A stretch of DNA of 64,000 bases from Chytridium lagenaria. Taxonomy: Eukaryota; Chytridiomycota; Chytridiomycetes; Chytridiales; Chytridiaceae. Positions 1 to 13,624 of this stretch are shown in pieces. The notes beneath the pieces are model-generated. The model had not been told where the DNA came from and did no database searches. It saw only the letters and a program-made list of their open reading frames with translations. The stretch covers positions 248,001 to 312,000 of the forward strand of contig JAHLKC010000021.1 of NCBI GenBank assembly GCA_025449115.1, given 5' to 3'. The position numbers and the translations under genes are program-made. The first letter of the stretch is position 1. Each line of letters begins with the position of its first letter.

Positions 1-95
1 GCAGGTGGTGGCTGATCGGGTGTAGACGAGGTGGATGGATCCGTGGGAGGATCCTGACGAGGGATGAGGAGATGCGCTCTTCTCATCCTGTTCAT
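1..95 (-). CDS. Possible 5' end of a gene running off the window edge
   Basis: Reading leftward from an ATG at position 95, the frame stays open for about 31 codons to the window edge and is rich in Pro, Ser, Thr and Asp, as expected for a disordered N-terminus. Upstream (95-600) there is an AT-rich stretch with ATGA-type simple repeats, similar to the leaders of other genes here. The product cannot be named from so short a piece, and it may be chance. Confidence 0.25.
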   Translation of the reverse strand, partial: MNRMRRAHLLIPRQDPPTDPSTSSTPDQPPP

Positions 96-3000
96 GTTTT
101 GAGAGTCCAGCATCCTTGCTTGACGTATGTCCAGATGGATGAATGACTGATTGATCCCCAATGTGTGTTTGCTCTTGAAAATAACGCCCTCTATGGATAT
201 CCGCTTGATTGATACTGATGAGGACTGAATGAATGGATGAAGGAATGAATGAATGACCACGATGGTAGCAGTAGCAGCACGAGTATGTGTATGTGTATCC
301 TCTATAATCTATGAACCACACTCTATAACAAAGAAAAGAAAGAAGGAAAAAATAATTAAATATTTAACACAAAGAAACTTTTTTTGACGCAAAATTCTTG
401 TCTTTCGTCCCTTTTTAAAAAAAATAAAAAAGAAAAAGATAATCAAATCAAACCAATGACCAGGCACATCCGTCAACGGTCTCTAGCGATGCGCATAACT
501 GTTCAGAACCACGAAAAGTTACTGTCTGCTAGCTACGGCGTAAACTACTCCGTTTGTAGAATAATTTGATATGCAGCAGAAATATGTTTCATGTGAATAC
601 GTCGAGGTGAAATACATTGTTAGATTATTAAGAGCATTCTCCGCAACTATTAAGAGCATTCTGTAATAATCGTTTATTCACACATTCTGCGGTATGTTTC
701 TTTAAGACAACACATTGTATGGAAGTTGAAAGAAAGTCAGCTGTTTGCCGACCCGAGTCCGCGCATGGGAAGAATATACTCTGTCGTATGGCTTGTCGCT
801 ATATAAATTTATGGACACACGCACTCGAGAAAAACTGTATGCACTCAAATATTTTTGCCATAGAACAGACAAAGTATAGGAGGAACCTGATACTCACCTC
901 TGTATCTAAAAATCTCCATGCTCTCAAGCACGCTTTCTTCCAAGTTCCCCATCATGAATTGTTATAATGATCTGGCCTTTTTAATTATAAATTAACACAG
1001 AACACGTCGCTTTGCCCGTGCATGCTCAGAAGTCCTCCACACTATATTGTTTTGTACTGACTTAAATGTCGCCACACATTTCCAAAATAACTTTTCTTTA
1101 TTGTAAGTTCAAGAAGTACCACCAAAATAAAGTAGTGAGTAAGCATACTTTATTGAGATTATATGTCTGTTATAAAGATTTAACACATCACGGTAAAGAA
1201 AGAGCAAACTTACGTTATAATATATGTGACTATGTGCCCTCGTCAATGAACTACAACACACTCACAAAGTCGCTTTTTGGCGTTAGCCATAAAAAGGTTC
1301 TCGGCAAAACATTGTATAAATGCCTCGTGGAAGGGCTGTCCTAAAAAGGTATTTTGGTGATGGGGATGTTTCGGGGTGTGATGGACGGTTTTTCTAGGTT
1401 GATTTCAGCAGGACTCTTTCATAGATAGTACTCGATAATTGAATGGTTCTTCACACTGTGCCGTTCTTTTAGTAATAATAATAGAGAACCCACATCTCCA
1501 CTTCTTGGCTTGACTCTCGGTATTATTCGAATAAATTTGAACTGAAGTGAATACGTTAAACCTTACAGATTTAGACTGTATATGTTATCAAACCTACCAA
1601 ACCACCATCCGCGCATTTATAAGTTTGCCTTTGAAGCTTTGCATTTTAGCATAAGCCGAATCCGCAGTACTTCAAGCTAACTCCAGTGTCACAACGTCTT
1701 ATTGGAACATCCACACATTTAACATACACAAAACTATCGGTGAGGTCAGAGACTAGGAATAAAACAAAATATCACTATTATCCGTGCCGTCCATATTCTC
1801 GGCATCGAAAAATCCTTCAAGCAACTCCAATATCTCGTTACTTGAAGCTAGTTAAAATAAATTATGAACAATGTACATACTGTTTTGGCATTCAGTCCGT
1901 GTACAAATTCATCCATACAAACACCTTTTAAACCTCCTACCTCATTAAAGAGAATATAAACTTCCAAATTATTCATGTTTCTCATAATCGTAACCTAGAA
2001 TTCATTTAGTAATCAAAAAAATTGATCCTTAATATCCGCAGCGTTAAAGCTCATATGCTTAAAGCACTTGAAATTCTCATAACATTCTTTGTTCGTACGC
2101 CGTGATCTACTTAGCATTTAATAGAAGTCGCCCTAACTTGTGGCATTACGTGACATCAGCACTCACCAAATCGTCGAGGTCAAAGCTCAAAAACTTATTA
2201 CCATTCATATCGAATTGATACGAAAACTTTTGGTCGCCTCATGTGTTGCTCTGGTCGATTCATTACTTCGTGGTTCAGATAGTTCTTCCCCTTGCTTATT
2301 AATTTAGACGCTTGAAGGCTTAGTTTAACATTTGACATACAGTAAATGACACATACCAAGTCTCACTTTCAAACGCGGCTTGAATCTGTTTTGGTCACAT
2401 CAACTTCCGTCATCGCCTTACAGAGCGCAAAATTAAAAAAAACCTGTTGAAATGTCGTCAACATGCCAATCGCGGGTACTTCAGTGCTTCAAATAACCAC
2501 CTCATCCGTGACATTCTTTCGGCGATATAATGAAAGAGCAGGTACAAAGACTATCTCGCGAAACTTGATATAAATAGTCAGTTGTAATATTCTAGCTAAG
2601 GATGGAAGGAACCACAAAATTTTCTGTTCCGAAGATTAGAAACCGATAGAAATGATGTTCGTAATATCTACCTTCAAGTCTATTCACTTCACGTCTTTAA
2701 TTCAGTCGTATTTTTACTCATTCTCGCTTTGTAGCCTAAAAAATATCATGACCCGACCACTGGTACCGCTTAACCACGTCTCCAAGGCAAATTCTCCAAA
2801 ATTCATATTCCATCACCACCATTCTTCACGAAACCCACCAAAAGGCGAATTCTTCCCTCCCGCGCACAACCCTTGGTACGGAACTGGAACTTTAATACTT
2901 TCATCACCTCTTTACAAATTCGAAAATAATATTCGTCTTATCAAACCTGCTCGCAGTGACTTTGATAAACAATTAACGTGTCTTTCTCTTTTAGAAACAT

Positions 3001-6000
3001 ACTCACTTCAATAATGATCAACCTATACAAGAGTTACGAATTCGATGACATCATCAAGTTAATACGTACACTGGAGCATATGCCGGTCCATGCCTCGAGA
3101 ACGCATTGGCTCTTTTAATATTTCCGAAAGGGTTCATCATAAGTGAAGCTGCTAAGTAAACTCAAACTTGTGTTCACGATCACATTTCATCCCCAGAGTT
3201 GCGGAACATTTAATACTGAACTTCTCATGCTGAAATCGACCCAAAAGTCGCCTAATACCTCTGCGCATAATATTAAATCTCCACAATCTGATAAACTCCA
3301 ATTTTTTGTGGCCTACGCGTAAGGTCAGCATGTTTGCCATTAAAACCAAGCACTTACACCACTAGCGCATGTAAAAAAGTCGCCCAACAACCGACCAGCT
3401 GCCCTGCGCATTCGTGCCTTCATATTTGTGACATCATATGACTAGACAAGTATTTAATTCACACGTCCTGGTCTTTTCGTTGAATTTAAAGGACAAAAGA
3501 GGTGAATTCAACTTACGAACGATAATTAGCGCATCCGCCCTCCTTGTTATCGTAGCAAGAGTAGTATCAGCAATTCAAGCCCTTGTTTCTAGAGCGAAGT
3601 ATTCAGTCACTGTTGATTAGTCTGATAGGCGAACAGCAAAGCGAGAATATATCTAAAGCAACAGAAAAGCGCTTGACGAAACTCGGGAGAATTCGTAGTT
3701 TTACAGGCCTCCTGTGTAAGAACAAAAATTCGAACAACACAGCTTAATGTAGTTTTCTACCGGTAAGCCTTCGTTCACGCCTTTTCATATTATCATACTT
3801 TCTATGATCCTGTTTTCTCAAAAAATCTAGGAAAGATAAAGAAAATTAAGTTATTTTTTAATACCTATCTGCACCAGAAACAGCATATGACGGTGACGGC
3901 TTTGAGGCGAATTCCTAACATGCTCTTCGCCAACTGGTGCAAGTTAATATCTAAAATCATCGCCTTACTTCTTCATGCCCCTCTTATCAAGTTTAAAAAC
4001 TACCTCTATTGACGTGCAAACCAACTTGCGTTAACGCCTTCATCATTTCAATGATTCGCTCTTACTGTATTCTCCATACAAGCTTTACTCCTGAGATCTC
4101 GCATATATCTGATAGAAGGTCAACAAAATTGCTAAGTAAAATCCCACCACCGACACCTAAAGTATGAAAGGTTTAACACTCATAAGTTAATATCCAATTC
4201 ATTGCCTTTCTTCTTCATGCCCTTTTAATCAAGTTTGGAAAACTACCCCTCTATTGACGTACAATCCAACATATTAATGCCGTAATTTTCTAATGATTCG
4301 CTCTCATTATAATTTCCGTTCAAGCTTTATTCCTGAGACTTTGCATATATCTGATAAGAGGTCAACAACTTTAGTAAGTAGAATCCCACCCGTCGACACA
4401 TAGAGTGATTACACGTTAAAACCTTTCCACGCAAGCTAAGCCCAAAAAATAAAAACTCAGTACAAACGCTACAGCGCCCCCGAGCACTCGCGCTTTCTCA
4501 TCAATTCAAATCGCCTGTAAACACTTTCGATATTTTTAATAAGCTTGTCTACACTAAAGAATTTGAACGCAAGAAATACACCATACCGCTTACCATCCGT
4601 TTCTCGAATTCTATAAAACGATGCTACTCTTGATTCCAGAAGTCTGAAGCCGCCTCACGAAATTCATAGCCTCACTATTTGATCGATGCAAGCTTTCAAT
4701 ATACCTAAATAGACGTCTCACGTTTTATAAGTAGAATGTTCAAAGATTCGCATATCTGTTCCGTTAAAGATGAAAGCCGATCGAAATGAGTCTTTTGATA
4801 ACTGTCAAACTATCCTCTGCTCAGTCTTACCATTTTTACTAAAAAGATATTTGATTTTAACTTTCAAAGTATATATCAGCATTAACAAAAGACCTACCAT
4901 GAACACCCGCCGCTCACCACTTCTTAAATAATCAGACCTTAAAAGAACTTCACTTCCTCATCCTCAAGATCTCTTACTTTAAAATTTTAAATTAGTATAT
5001 ACCATGACTTTCGAAATAAAACGATGCCACACAATCATCATTAGTAAATTGCTCGAAGTTACAAACCTGATCGACTTTAGAAACCATAAATTAGAACCAT
5101 AAAGAACCTGCAAACCCGATTTACCAGGGAGCTCGTAGTTATATTTCGCATATGATAAACATCAGTTAAACGTTCGCAGTAATCGATACTGCTGACTCAA
5201 AGGTTTTTACCTGAACGGCTTAGTGTTTGTTAGATATAAAATCAAATTCCTACCACGCATCAAAGTAGAAGCGAAGCAGGCCTGCACACGAAAAATCCTC
5301 GCTACCTGATTCATCTCTAAAATCAAGTTAATTCTATAACGGTCAGTGTTGTTAGTTAAGTCAGTAAGCGAGCAATTTCGCCGTCAGTGTACAACGCGTG
5401 AATGTTTCATTTCTTTCAATCATTTCATTCTCAAATTCAGCTATGTAGTTCTAATTCTTTTAATTACGTTTCTCATTGTTATCTAAGCGTTTAGCGGAAA
5501 CAATGTGAAAAGGAAATACATACTTTAACTTAAGCGCACGTAAGCGCACGACGGCTGCGAGAATTTTTAATCACCAAAAAAACCCCCCACTATTCCTATT
5601 GCTTTGTATAATTTTAAAACCGAATGCAAATAACTTGATACCGGCACACCGATTCAAATCCTTATGTAAATTCAGTATGCATGTACGTCCATATGACAAC
5701 AAAGAAGTACAATCTTACCATGCTCCTCGGCATCCGCCATTTTTACTCAACTAAGATAATGTTGGACAAAGTTAAGAAATAAACAACTTACCCTAGAAAA
5801 AGATGAAACAGAACTTTCGTCATGATGATAATCCACCCGTGTCTCTAACAATAGCTTCCATATCTTTTGTAAAATGATCGATTTAAATATTCGCTTATAA
5901 TCAATCAAAGTAATCCTACAGTTTTTTAGCGCATTCAAAGTAGACGAAGTTACCATTCTCCGTATTGAAACGAACATAAATGTCAAAAAGCTCCGTCCTT

Positions 6001-6848
6001 TCATAAGCTCATATCCTTCCGCCGCATGACTTAAAAGCATCTCAAACCCGCGCTTTGCTTCCCCTGGACCTATATGGTCTTCGTTTGCGTTAGCGAATGT
6101 CAATAGATAGAAAAGAATATATACCCTATGAAATAGCTATACGCTTACCAGAAATGTAATATTAGTCGTGTATATACATACCTTTTCCGCAAAATAGTAA
6201 ATCAAAGGGAGATGTAGCTTTGTCTGCTTGTAAGCTATTGACACCATCTCTATTTTCGTACCTACAGGTAACCTATTCGCCTAAAAAACTTTTACCGGTT
6301 TTAGATGAGAGCATATGATAATCACGAAGCAGGAGCTCCCATACCTCCCGTCCACCCGTTCCCCGTTGCAGATATTCAATATTCATATTCCATATGGGTA
6401 TGTAAGGTTAGCATTAAAGAAGACAAACCATCCAAAGGTTGCGCCATCCAGATATCGCAATCTCGCATTTCCTAACCTAATCAATCTAGACCCTTTTAAA
6501 CGTGTGAGAGATACAAAGCATCGAAACAAAGCTAATCATATACCAGTCCAGCAAGCCGCTCAAGCTATTGACACAATCCTTATCGAAGTAAGAGTAAAAG
6601 AATTGCATAAGATCAGCTGTAGAAAAGCTTTTACTTACCACTTGCCTGCTCACTGTTTGAAAGCGGTAAACCCTTTTATGTTGAAACTCAAATGGCATCT
6701 CAAGAATAACAGAGGAAGGAATATTTCCTAAACCCTAAAACAAAAAAAGGCGACCAAATCAAACCGTAGAAGACAGTACCTTCTCTATACACAAATCCCG
6801 AGCCCACTTTCCTAATACTTCCTCTCAAACAAAATCTCCGTTTACGTT
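96..6848. other. AT-rich gene-free region
   Basis: About 6.7 kb with no reading frame I can tie to a protein family. Open frames are short (under 140 codons), lie on both strands and show no conserved motifs. ATGA/GAAT simple repeats occur near 225-257. A 15 bp word repeats at 626-640 and 648-662, a perfect 10 bp repeat (TAAGCGCACG) at 5531-5550, and a diverged 243 bp duplication at 3941-4407. No tRNA or rRNA signature was seen. It could be heterochromatin, old decayed repeats, or part of a centromeric or subtelomeric domain. Confidence 0.6.
3941..4407. repeat. Diverged tandem duplication, period about 243 bp
   Basis: Copy 1 starts with AAGTTAATAT at 3941 and copy 2 with the same word at 4184. 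The copies then match with many substitutions and small indels through shared blocks such as CTTCTTCATGCCC, ACCTCTATTGACGT (or close variants), GCATATATCTGATA and the final AATCCCACC. They are non-coding and look old. They are the clearest internal homology in the AT-rich region. Confidence 0.75.
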
Positions 6849-6989
6849 TTGCCTGTTCCAATTTCCCAGCATCTACCATTGATCTTTCCCGGTTCTTCCT
6901 TTCGAAATCGTGTAATATCTGCGTTCGTGTCCTGTCTCACTGGGCCGTTTTCGACGTTCGTCCCCATGTTCTTCCGTATATCTGTATCG

Positions 6990-9900
6990 AACCTATTCCG
7001 TTCTCTCTCCTTTGTTTCCTTCAGCCCCAAGTCCGTTCCAAATTCCAGTCCTTGTCGCATCGTCCTGGAATCTCCACCCATCTCCGTGTATTCCATTTGT
7101 TTCCTCCAACTCCAGACCCTTTCCAAAGCCCCGTCCTTGTCGGATGTTCGAATTCCGAAGCATTCTCCATCACTTTCCGTGCCTTCCCACATTATTCCGT
7201 CTGCCGTTCCTCGCCGCGTTATCATCAGGCCTAGTCCGCTTCCTCCTTTCCAGTTCCAGTTTCATTCCGATGATAGACTTTCCTCTCCGCACCGTGCTGC
7301 TTCATGTCTGTTAGTGTTATCCCATTCAAATTTCCTATCCGAATCAAGCCTTGCCCGTTCCCTCCTTTGCTTCCTTCGGCTCCAGGTGCTTCCCGAGTTC
7401 CAGTCCTTGTCCGCTGCGTTCGAATCCTCACCCGATCCTTTCCCGTGCCTTTCCTCTGTCGTTTTTCACCGTTCCTCGTCGCGTCCTGTCCATTTCAATC
7501 CCATCATGCTTCATCCCTTCGTATTAGTCCCGCTTCTGTCCTTGTTCTTTGAAATTCCTGTCGTTTCCTATCGTTCCTGTCCCTTTCCTGTTTCATCGTC
7601 CCAGGCAATCCACTTCTATCCTTCCGTTGAAGCATTTCCACTCCGTGTCGTATTGCATCGTGTCCGTCCAGAGTCGTCCCTCTCCAATTTCCTATCCGCA
7701 TGAAGCATTGTCCCTTCCATCCTTTGTTTCCAGGTCGAATTCCAGTCCTTGTCCGCTGCGTTCGTATCCCCATCCAGTCCCTTTCCGTGCCGTTCCACAT
7801 CCTTCTGTCGTTTGCTGCCGTTCCTTGTCGCGTCATATCTCTCTTCATCCTCCTTTGTTTCCTTCGGCTCCAGGTCCTTTCCGAGTTCCAGTCCATGTCC
7901 ACTGCGTTCGTATCCCCATCCAGTCCCTTTCCGTGCCGTTCCACATCCTTCTGTCGTTTGCTGCCGTTCCTCGTCGCGTCGTGTCTCTATTCATCCCTCC
8001 TTTGTTTCCTTCGGATCCAGTCCTTTCCGAGTTCCAGTCCTTGTCCGCTGCGTTCCTATCCCATCCAGTCCCTTTCCGTGCAGTTCCACATCCTTCTGTC
8101 GTTTTTCACCGTTCCTCGTCGCGTCCTGTCTCTCTTCATCCCTCCTTTGTTTCCTTCGGCTCCAATCCTTTCCAAGTTCCAGTCCATGTCCACTGCGTTC
8201 GTATCCCCATCCAGTCCCTTTCCGTGCCGTTCCACATCCTTCTGTCGTTTTTTCACCGTTCCTCGTCGCGTCCTGTCTCTCTTCATCCCTCCTTTGTTTC
8301 CTTCGGCTCCAGGTCCTTTCCGAGTTCCAGTCGTTGTCCACTGCGTTCGTATCCCATCCAGTCCCTTTCCGTGCCGTTCCACTTCGTTCGTCGCGTCCTG
8401 TCTCTCTTCATCCCTCCTTTGTTTCCTTCGGCTCCAGGTCCTTTCCGAGTTCCAGTCGTTGTCCACTGCGTTCGTATCCAATCGATCCTTTCCCGTGCCG
8501 TTCCACATCCTTCTGTCGTTTTTTACCGTTCCTCGTCGCGTCCTGTCTCTCTTCATCCCTCCTTTGTTTCCTTCGGCTCCAGTCCTTTCCGAGTTCCAGT
8601 CCATGTCCACTGCGTTCGTATCCCCACCCAGTCCCTTTCCGTGCCGTTCCACATCCTTCTGTCGTTTGCTGCCGTTCCTCGTCGCGTCGTGTCTCTCTTC
8701 ATCCCTCCTTTGTTTCCTTCGGCTCCAGGTCCTTTCCGAGTTCCAGTCCATGTCCACTGCGTTCGTATCCCCATCCAGTCCCTTTCCGTGCCGTTCCACA
8801 TCCTTCTGTCGTTTGCTGCCGTTCCTCGTCGCGTCGTGTCTCTCTTCATCCCTCCTTTGTTTCCTTCGGCTCCAGGTCCTTTCCGAGTTCCAGTCCATGT
8901 CCACTGCGTTCGTATCCCCATCCAGTCCCTTTCCGTGCCGTTCCACATCCTTCTGTCGTTTGCTGCCGTTCCTTGTCGCGTCATATCTCTCTTCATCCCT
9001 CCTTTGTTTCCTTCGGCTCCAGGTCCTTTCCGAGTTCCAGTCCATGTCCACTGCGTTCGTATCCCCATCCAGTCCCTTTCCGTGCCGTTCCACATCCTTC
9101 TGTCGTTTTTCACCGTTCCTCGTCGCGTCCTGTCTCTCTTCATCCCTCCTTTGTTTCCTTCGGCTCCAGTCCTTTCCGAGTTCCAGTCGTTGTCCACTGC
9201 GTTCATATCCCCATCCAGTCCCTTTCCGTGCAGTTCCACATCCTTCTGTCGATTCATACTCCTTGTCGCCGTGTCCCTCTTCATCCCTCCTTTGTTTCCT
9301 TCGGCTCCAGTCCTTTCCGAGTTCCAGTCGTTGTCCACTGCGTTCATATCCCCATCCAGTCCCTTTCCGTGCAGTTCCACATCCTTCTGTCGATTCATAC
9401 TGTTCCTTGTCGCCGTGTCCCTCTTCATCCCTCCTTTGTTTCCTTCGGCTCCAGTCATTTCCGAGTTCCAGTCGTTGTCCACTGCGTTCGTATCCCCATC
9501 CAGTCCTTTCCGTGCCGTTCCACATCCTTCTGTCGATTCATACTGTTCCTTGTCGCTTCGTGTCTCTCTTCATCCCTCCTTTGTTTCCTTCGGCTCCAGG
9601 TCCTTTCCGAGTTCCAGTCGTTGTCCACTGCGTTCGTATCCCCATCCAGTCCCTTTCCGTGCCGTTCCACATCCTTCTGTCGTTTTCTGCGTTCCTTGTC
9701 GCGTCATGTCTACGTCGATCCCATCGGGCTTCATCCTTTCGTATAATCCCCGTCCCTGTCCTTGTTCTACTACATTCCTGTCCTTTCCGATTGTTCCGGT
9801 CCCTTTCCTGATTTATCGTCCGTTTATCCATCAGTTGACAGGCTCTCCTCTCCGCGTCGTACTGCATCGTGTCCGTCCAGCGCCGTCCATCTCAACTCCC

Positions 9901-10130
9901 TATTGCATCAGCCTCGTCCGTTCCCTCTCCCTTGTTTCTTCAGGTCCAGGTCCTTTCCAAGTTCCAGTCCTTGTCAACTACGTTCGCATCCCCATCCGGT
10001 CCCTTTCCGTGCCTTTCCACATCTTCCGTTTTCCACCGTTTCCAGTCGCGTCGTGCCTATTCCGATCCAATTGTCCTTCATCTCCTTGTGTTATTCCTCA
10101 CTCTAGAGTTTGTTATTTTAATTATTGTCC
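6990..10130. repeat. Pyrimidine-rich tandem satellite, main period 147 bp
   Basis: A head-to-tail array of units, each carrying the landmarks TTTGTTTCCTTCGGCTCCA, TTTCCGAGTTCCAGTC, CCACTGCGTTCGTATCCC and CGTCGCGTC. Unit starts near 8706, 8853, 9000 and 9147 are each 147 bp apart; other units are about 126-147 bp because of internal deletions. About 13 well-conserved units lie between about 7850 and 9700, flanked by degenerate copies (6990-7740 and 9740-10130). The plus strand is strongly C+T rich. Because 147 is a multiple of three and the unit lacks stops, very long open frames appear on both strands (for example 7549-10593 plus, 8056-9525 minus). I read these as by-products of the repeat, not genes. 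Confidence 0.9.
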
Positions 10131-10593
10131 TTTTGATGTCCTAGTTATATGCATTCGTGTCCTTTTCCTGTTGCTCAAATCCTGGCGCTGTTTCACAATC
10201 CGTTGCGTTCATATATATATTCTTCCGTTATGTACCTTTCCTCTACGCGTCGTGCGTCCATCCTCAACCCCATACCTGTCTAAGTCTCCCACTCTATCTA
10301 AGCAAAGACTCTACTATTGCTGCCCATGCTTTATATTCCCTTCCGTCCAATTTCACGATCGTTTGCCACTCCTGTATACGTCCTGTTTCCCCCCTCCGCT
10401 AGACCCTTATCGTACTGTTATTCACACCCGTTACTCCTCTCCTTCCCAAATCTATTCCTCCAATAAAGCTCCCCAGCACCCCAGTGTACCTCCCGAACGG
10501 CCCCAATATCAAACCTCTGACTCTACAATCCGGAACGAACGCCCCCAATATCAAACTTCTGACTGTAATATCCAAAATACAGATGACATATAG

Positions 10594-13500
10594 GGTAGGT
10601 GAGGTAGGGAAGATGGCGAAACAAAGATAGAGGTACCCCCTTTCAGTATGTTGTGAAAGAAAGCAGAGGTATAGTGGGCAAAGTAGGCAGCCAGGTCCGT
10701 TGGGGGTTTTCCAGAGCAATAGGCGGAGAAAAATAAAAGAACAAACGACTTACATTGTTAACCATATTCCGTCAACACTCTCAAGGTAGGGATCCTGAAG
10801 GCGCTCAAGGAGGACGTCTTGATATTTGAAAGTAATAAAGAAAAAACGGGGAATCCAAAACAAAAAAACCAATCTTACATGCAGTTCAGTGTGGCATATT
10901 TGACAACCAAAACAAGCCCTACACCATTATAGAGGGAAGGTGCTGATTTTCTCCTTCCGCAGCCGTCGTCCATTGAAAAAAACGCGGATGTTCCTCTCTA
11001 TCTAGTGTGTTTGTTGGGAACCCCAACGATTCTACGCTCATCCCAGCATTTGGACCAACCAAAAAGTCATTTGACGACCTCGTGGAATGTAGAACGGGAA
11101 ACGGAAAAAAGAGTAAATGGATTGAGGATTTATTCGTATGGTTGAATTAGGGGCCTCGTTTCTTCCAATGTGAATCTCCATGTAGCAAAAACATCCATTC
11201 CTTCCTTTTCTTGCAGATCTCTCAAAAAAAATAACAAACAAAGTAAAAGGGGGAGAGAGGGGAAAAAGGAAAAAAAATACAAAAACAAAAGAGGTTTATA
11301 GAGTTTAGGCTAAAACGGCGTTAAAAAAGGAGTAAGGATGTCCTTCCAAAAGTCCAACGAAGGGAAGAGAGTGATCGTGATGGGATGATGATGATGATGG
11401 GGATGATGATGGGATGCAAAAAATGACGCAAAAGGGTGAATTATTGATAACCTCGAACGGGGTGAAATTTTAAATATAAAAAATTCAGACCTTCGAGTAC
11501 CTTCGTCCGTCTGCACTCGCCCATCCATTTGCGAAACATACTGGCATGAGCTGTTGTCGGCTGCTAGAAATATGCTTAGGGTGAAGGCTTGCGCTCGCGC
11601 ATAAGGGCACCGAAACCGTTCGAGCAATAGTGAAATTTTCGCTAAATTCGAGATTACTTCGCTCCTTGCAAGATGCTCCGTCCTTCCCTCATAGATCAGT
11701 GTCCTTCAAGTACCATCCAGCCATCGATTCGATGAGAGAGGCTTTCAGTTTTGTCCTTAGTTTCGATGTCAGTATTTCTAAACATTGTATTAAAAATATT
11801 GCGGCATAAAAGTCTGGGCATCGACGAACCTTCATCTTCATCCAGCCAGACGAGTATAAATCCAACGGTAAGTATCTGTTGTCGAAGATATCGAAAGCTT
11901 AAGCATCAAAGCGCACTGTTCTCCTCAAACCGATTTTCTCATTCGTCCGCTAACAGTCCTCGAATAGGCACCAACATAGCAAAAACACACACACTCAGCG
12001 CGTTTCGTTGATAGGAGTGTCGATACTTCCGTAATTGGTTCTTGCAATGGTCTTGCGATCTGAGAATGGAGCGGTGTTGCTGGAATGACGGACCAGGCCG
12101 ACTTCATAAAACTTGATTAAAATTCCTTTAGAGACGAGTTATGGAATAGAATGAGGTGATGGAAGGTTGGACGCTTGGCCTATTAGTGGAGATACAGAAG
12201 GTGCATATGCTATCGAAAGGTGAGGATGACTGAAGGTTTGGATTTTATAGTTGATCGTTTGCAACAGGTATCTTAAGGTGAAAGGTAAAGAATTGTGTGA
12301 ACACGCCTGTTATCGGGACCTTCTTTATCAAGTCTATTATGGCTCTAATATCCTATTATGATATGAACCATAACTGCCGCTGGCGATGGGACTCCAACGT
12401 CCTCTCTCCTTAAGCTTTGATAGGGTGAGTGTCTGAATCAGTCGATGCCAAATATAGAGATATGTTTAGCACCTTGGGCTGATTGGCTTACTTTCAAATC
12501 CCTTCTCTTAGTGAGCCGAATCCCTTTGCCCATATCTTTTATGTTTTACGTTATCCATCATCCTCAGTATTTTGTTTTATAGGGTATGTCCATTCAAGAA
12601 TATCGGAAAGGAAGTTGAAGGTGAGCAGTGATGACGGAGACGTCGGGGGTTTATCAACACCCCGCGAGAGTTAAGTTGAGATAAGGCAAATAATTATGCT
12701 TGGAGCAGATGAGTGAGCGGACACGGATAGATGCGGATGGATGTAACAGAGGGTAGGTGCAAGGTGTTCCATGCAATTCGTTGATTGTTGGAATTCAAGA
12801 AAACATAAATGGAACAGTTGATTCTTTTTGCGGGTATTTTACAATTATTCAGTCACCGCACGCTTCTGAGGGAGATAATGACGCGAAAGTTAGTTTTAAC
12901 CATCCAAATTTCATATACACGGGTTTATCATGTCAATGTGCGTACCAGAAAAGCAACAAAGTGATGATATCGTCAAGATCTTGAAATGCCCTCGCGTCCA
13001 TGATAGTTCGACCATCCCAGGTCTGGATATTTACAAACCAATTATTCACATACCAGATTCACAATAAACCAATTGTCTACACATGAACCCATATTCATAA
13101 AAATCGCATGACTAGCCTATGCATCGATTGTCCGACAGAAAAGGAAGTACGCAAAACCATGACTCGGTTATGGTATTTCATCTTTATTTTCTGTAAGAGT
13201 ATAAATACCTCATGGCCCTAATCCATCAATTTTTTTGTTCGTTCGTTCGTTCATTTCAACGCATGCCATTCTAAACTGTATATATACCTCATGTATTTAT
13301 TTATTCAACTTGTTGTTTGTTGTGTTAATTTTTGAATTTGAAAAATGAAGTAAGCATTGATTTGCAACAGAAACAGATCAACAACATCTGTCTTTGTTCT
13401 CATCTTTTTTATGGGTTTGCAGAATATTTTTGGTTCCAATTGAAAGAAATGGTAAAAGAAATGCACAAAGTTGTTCTTACAGCACTGGGGTATCGCGTTT

Positions 13501-13624
13501 AAAGTCAAATGCGAGAAGCATTAGATAAAACATCCACAGCTTCGCAACAAGAGACTGCCTTGCTTTGCCTTCTCCATTCGCCAGATCATAAAAACCGAGA
13601 CGGGTATACTAATTAAACTTTTTA
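10594..13624. other. Intergenic region, no gene recognised
   Basis: Only short, unconserved open frames. A GAT/GGGGAT microsatellite lies at about 11370-11415 and a TTCG tetramer run at about 13241-13256. Several runs of A and stop-rich stretches suggest non-coding DNA. The right end is the 3' flank of the OTU gene. A small spliced gene cannot be excluded. Confidence 0.5.

Noticed and set aside
2652..3014. A 120-codon frame in the AT-rich region that looks protein-like (Pro/His/Phe-rich)
   Set aside because: No conserved motif, no splice context and similar random frames nearby; judged chance.
6315..6731. A 138-codon frame at the edge of the AT-rich region
   Set aside because: No recognised family; an overlapping frame on the other strand is equally open in part.
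7549..10593. A 1,014-codon open frame and overlapping 660-700 codon frames on the plus strand, and a 489-codon frame on the minus strand
   Set aside because: They arise because a 147 bp (3 x 49) stop-free unit is repeated; all frames are open at once, composition is biased, and no domain is present.
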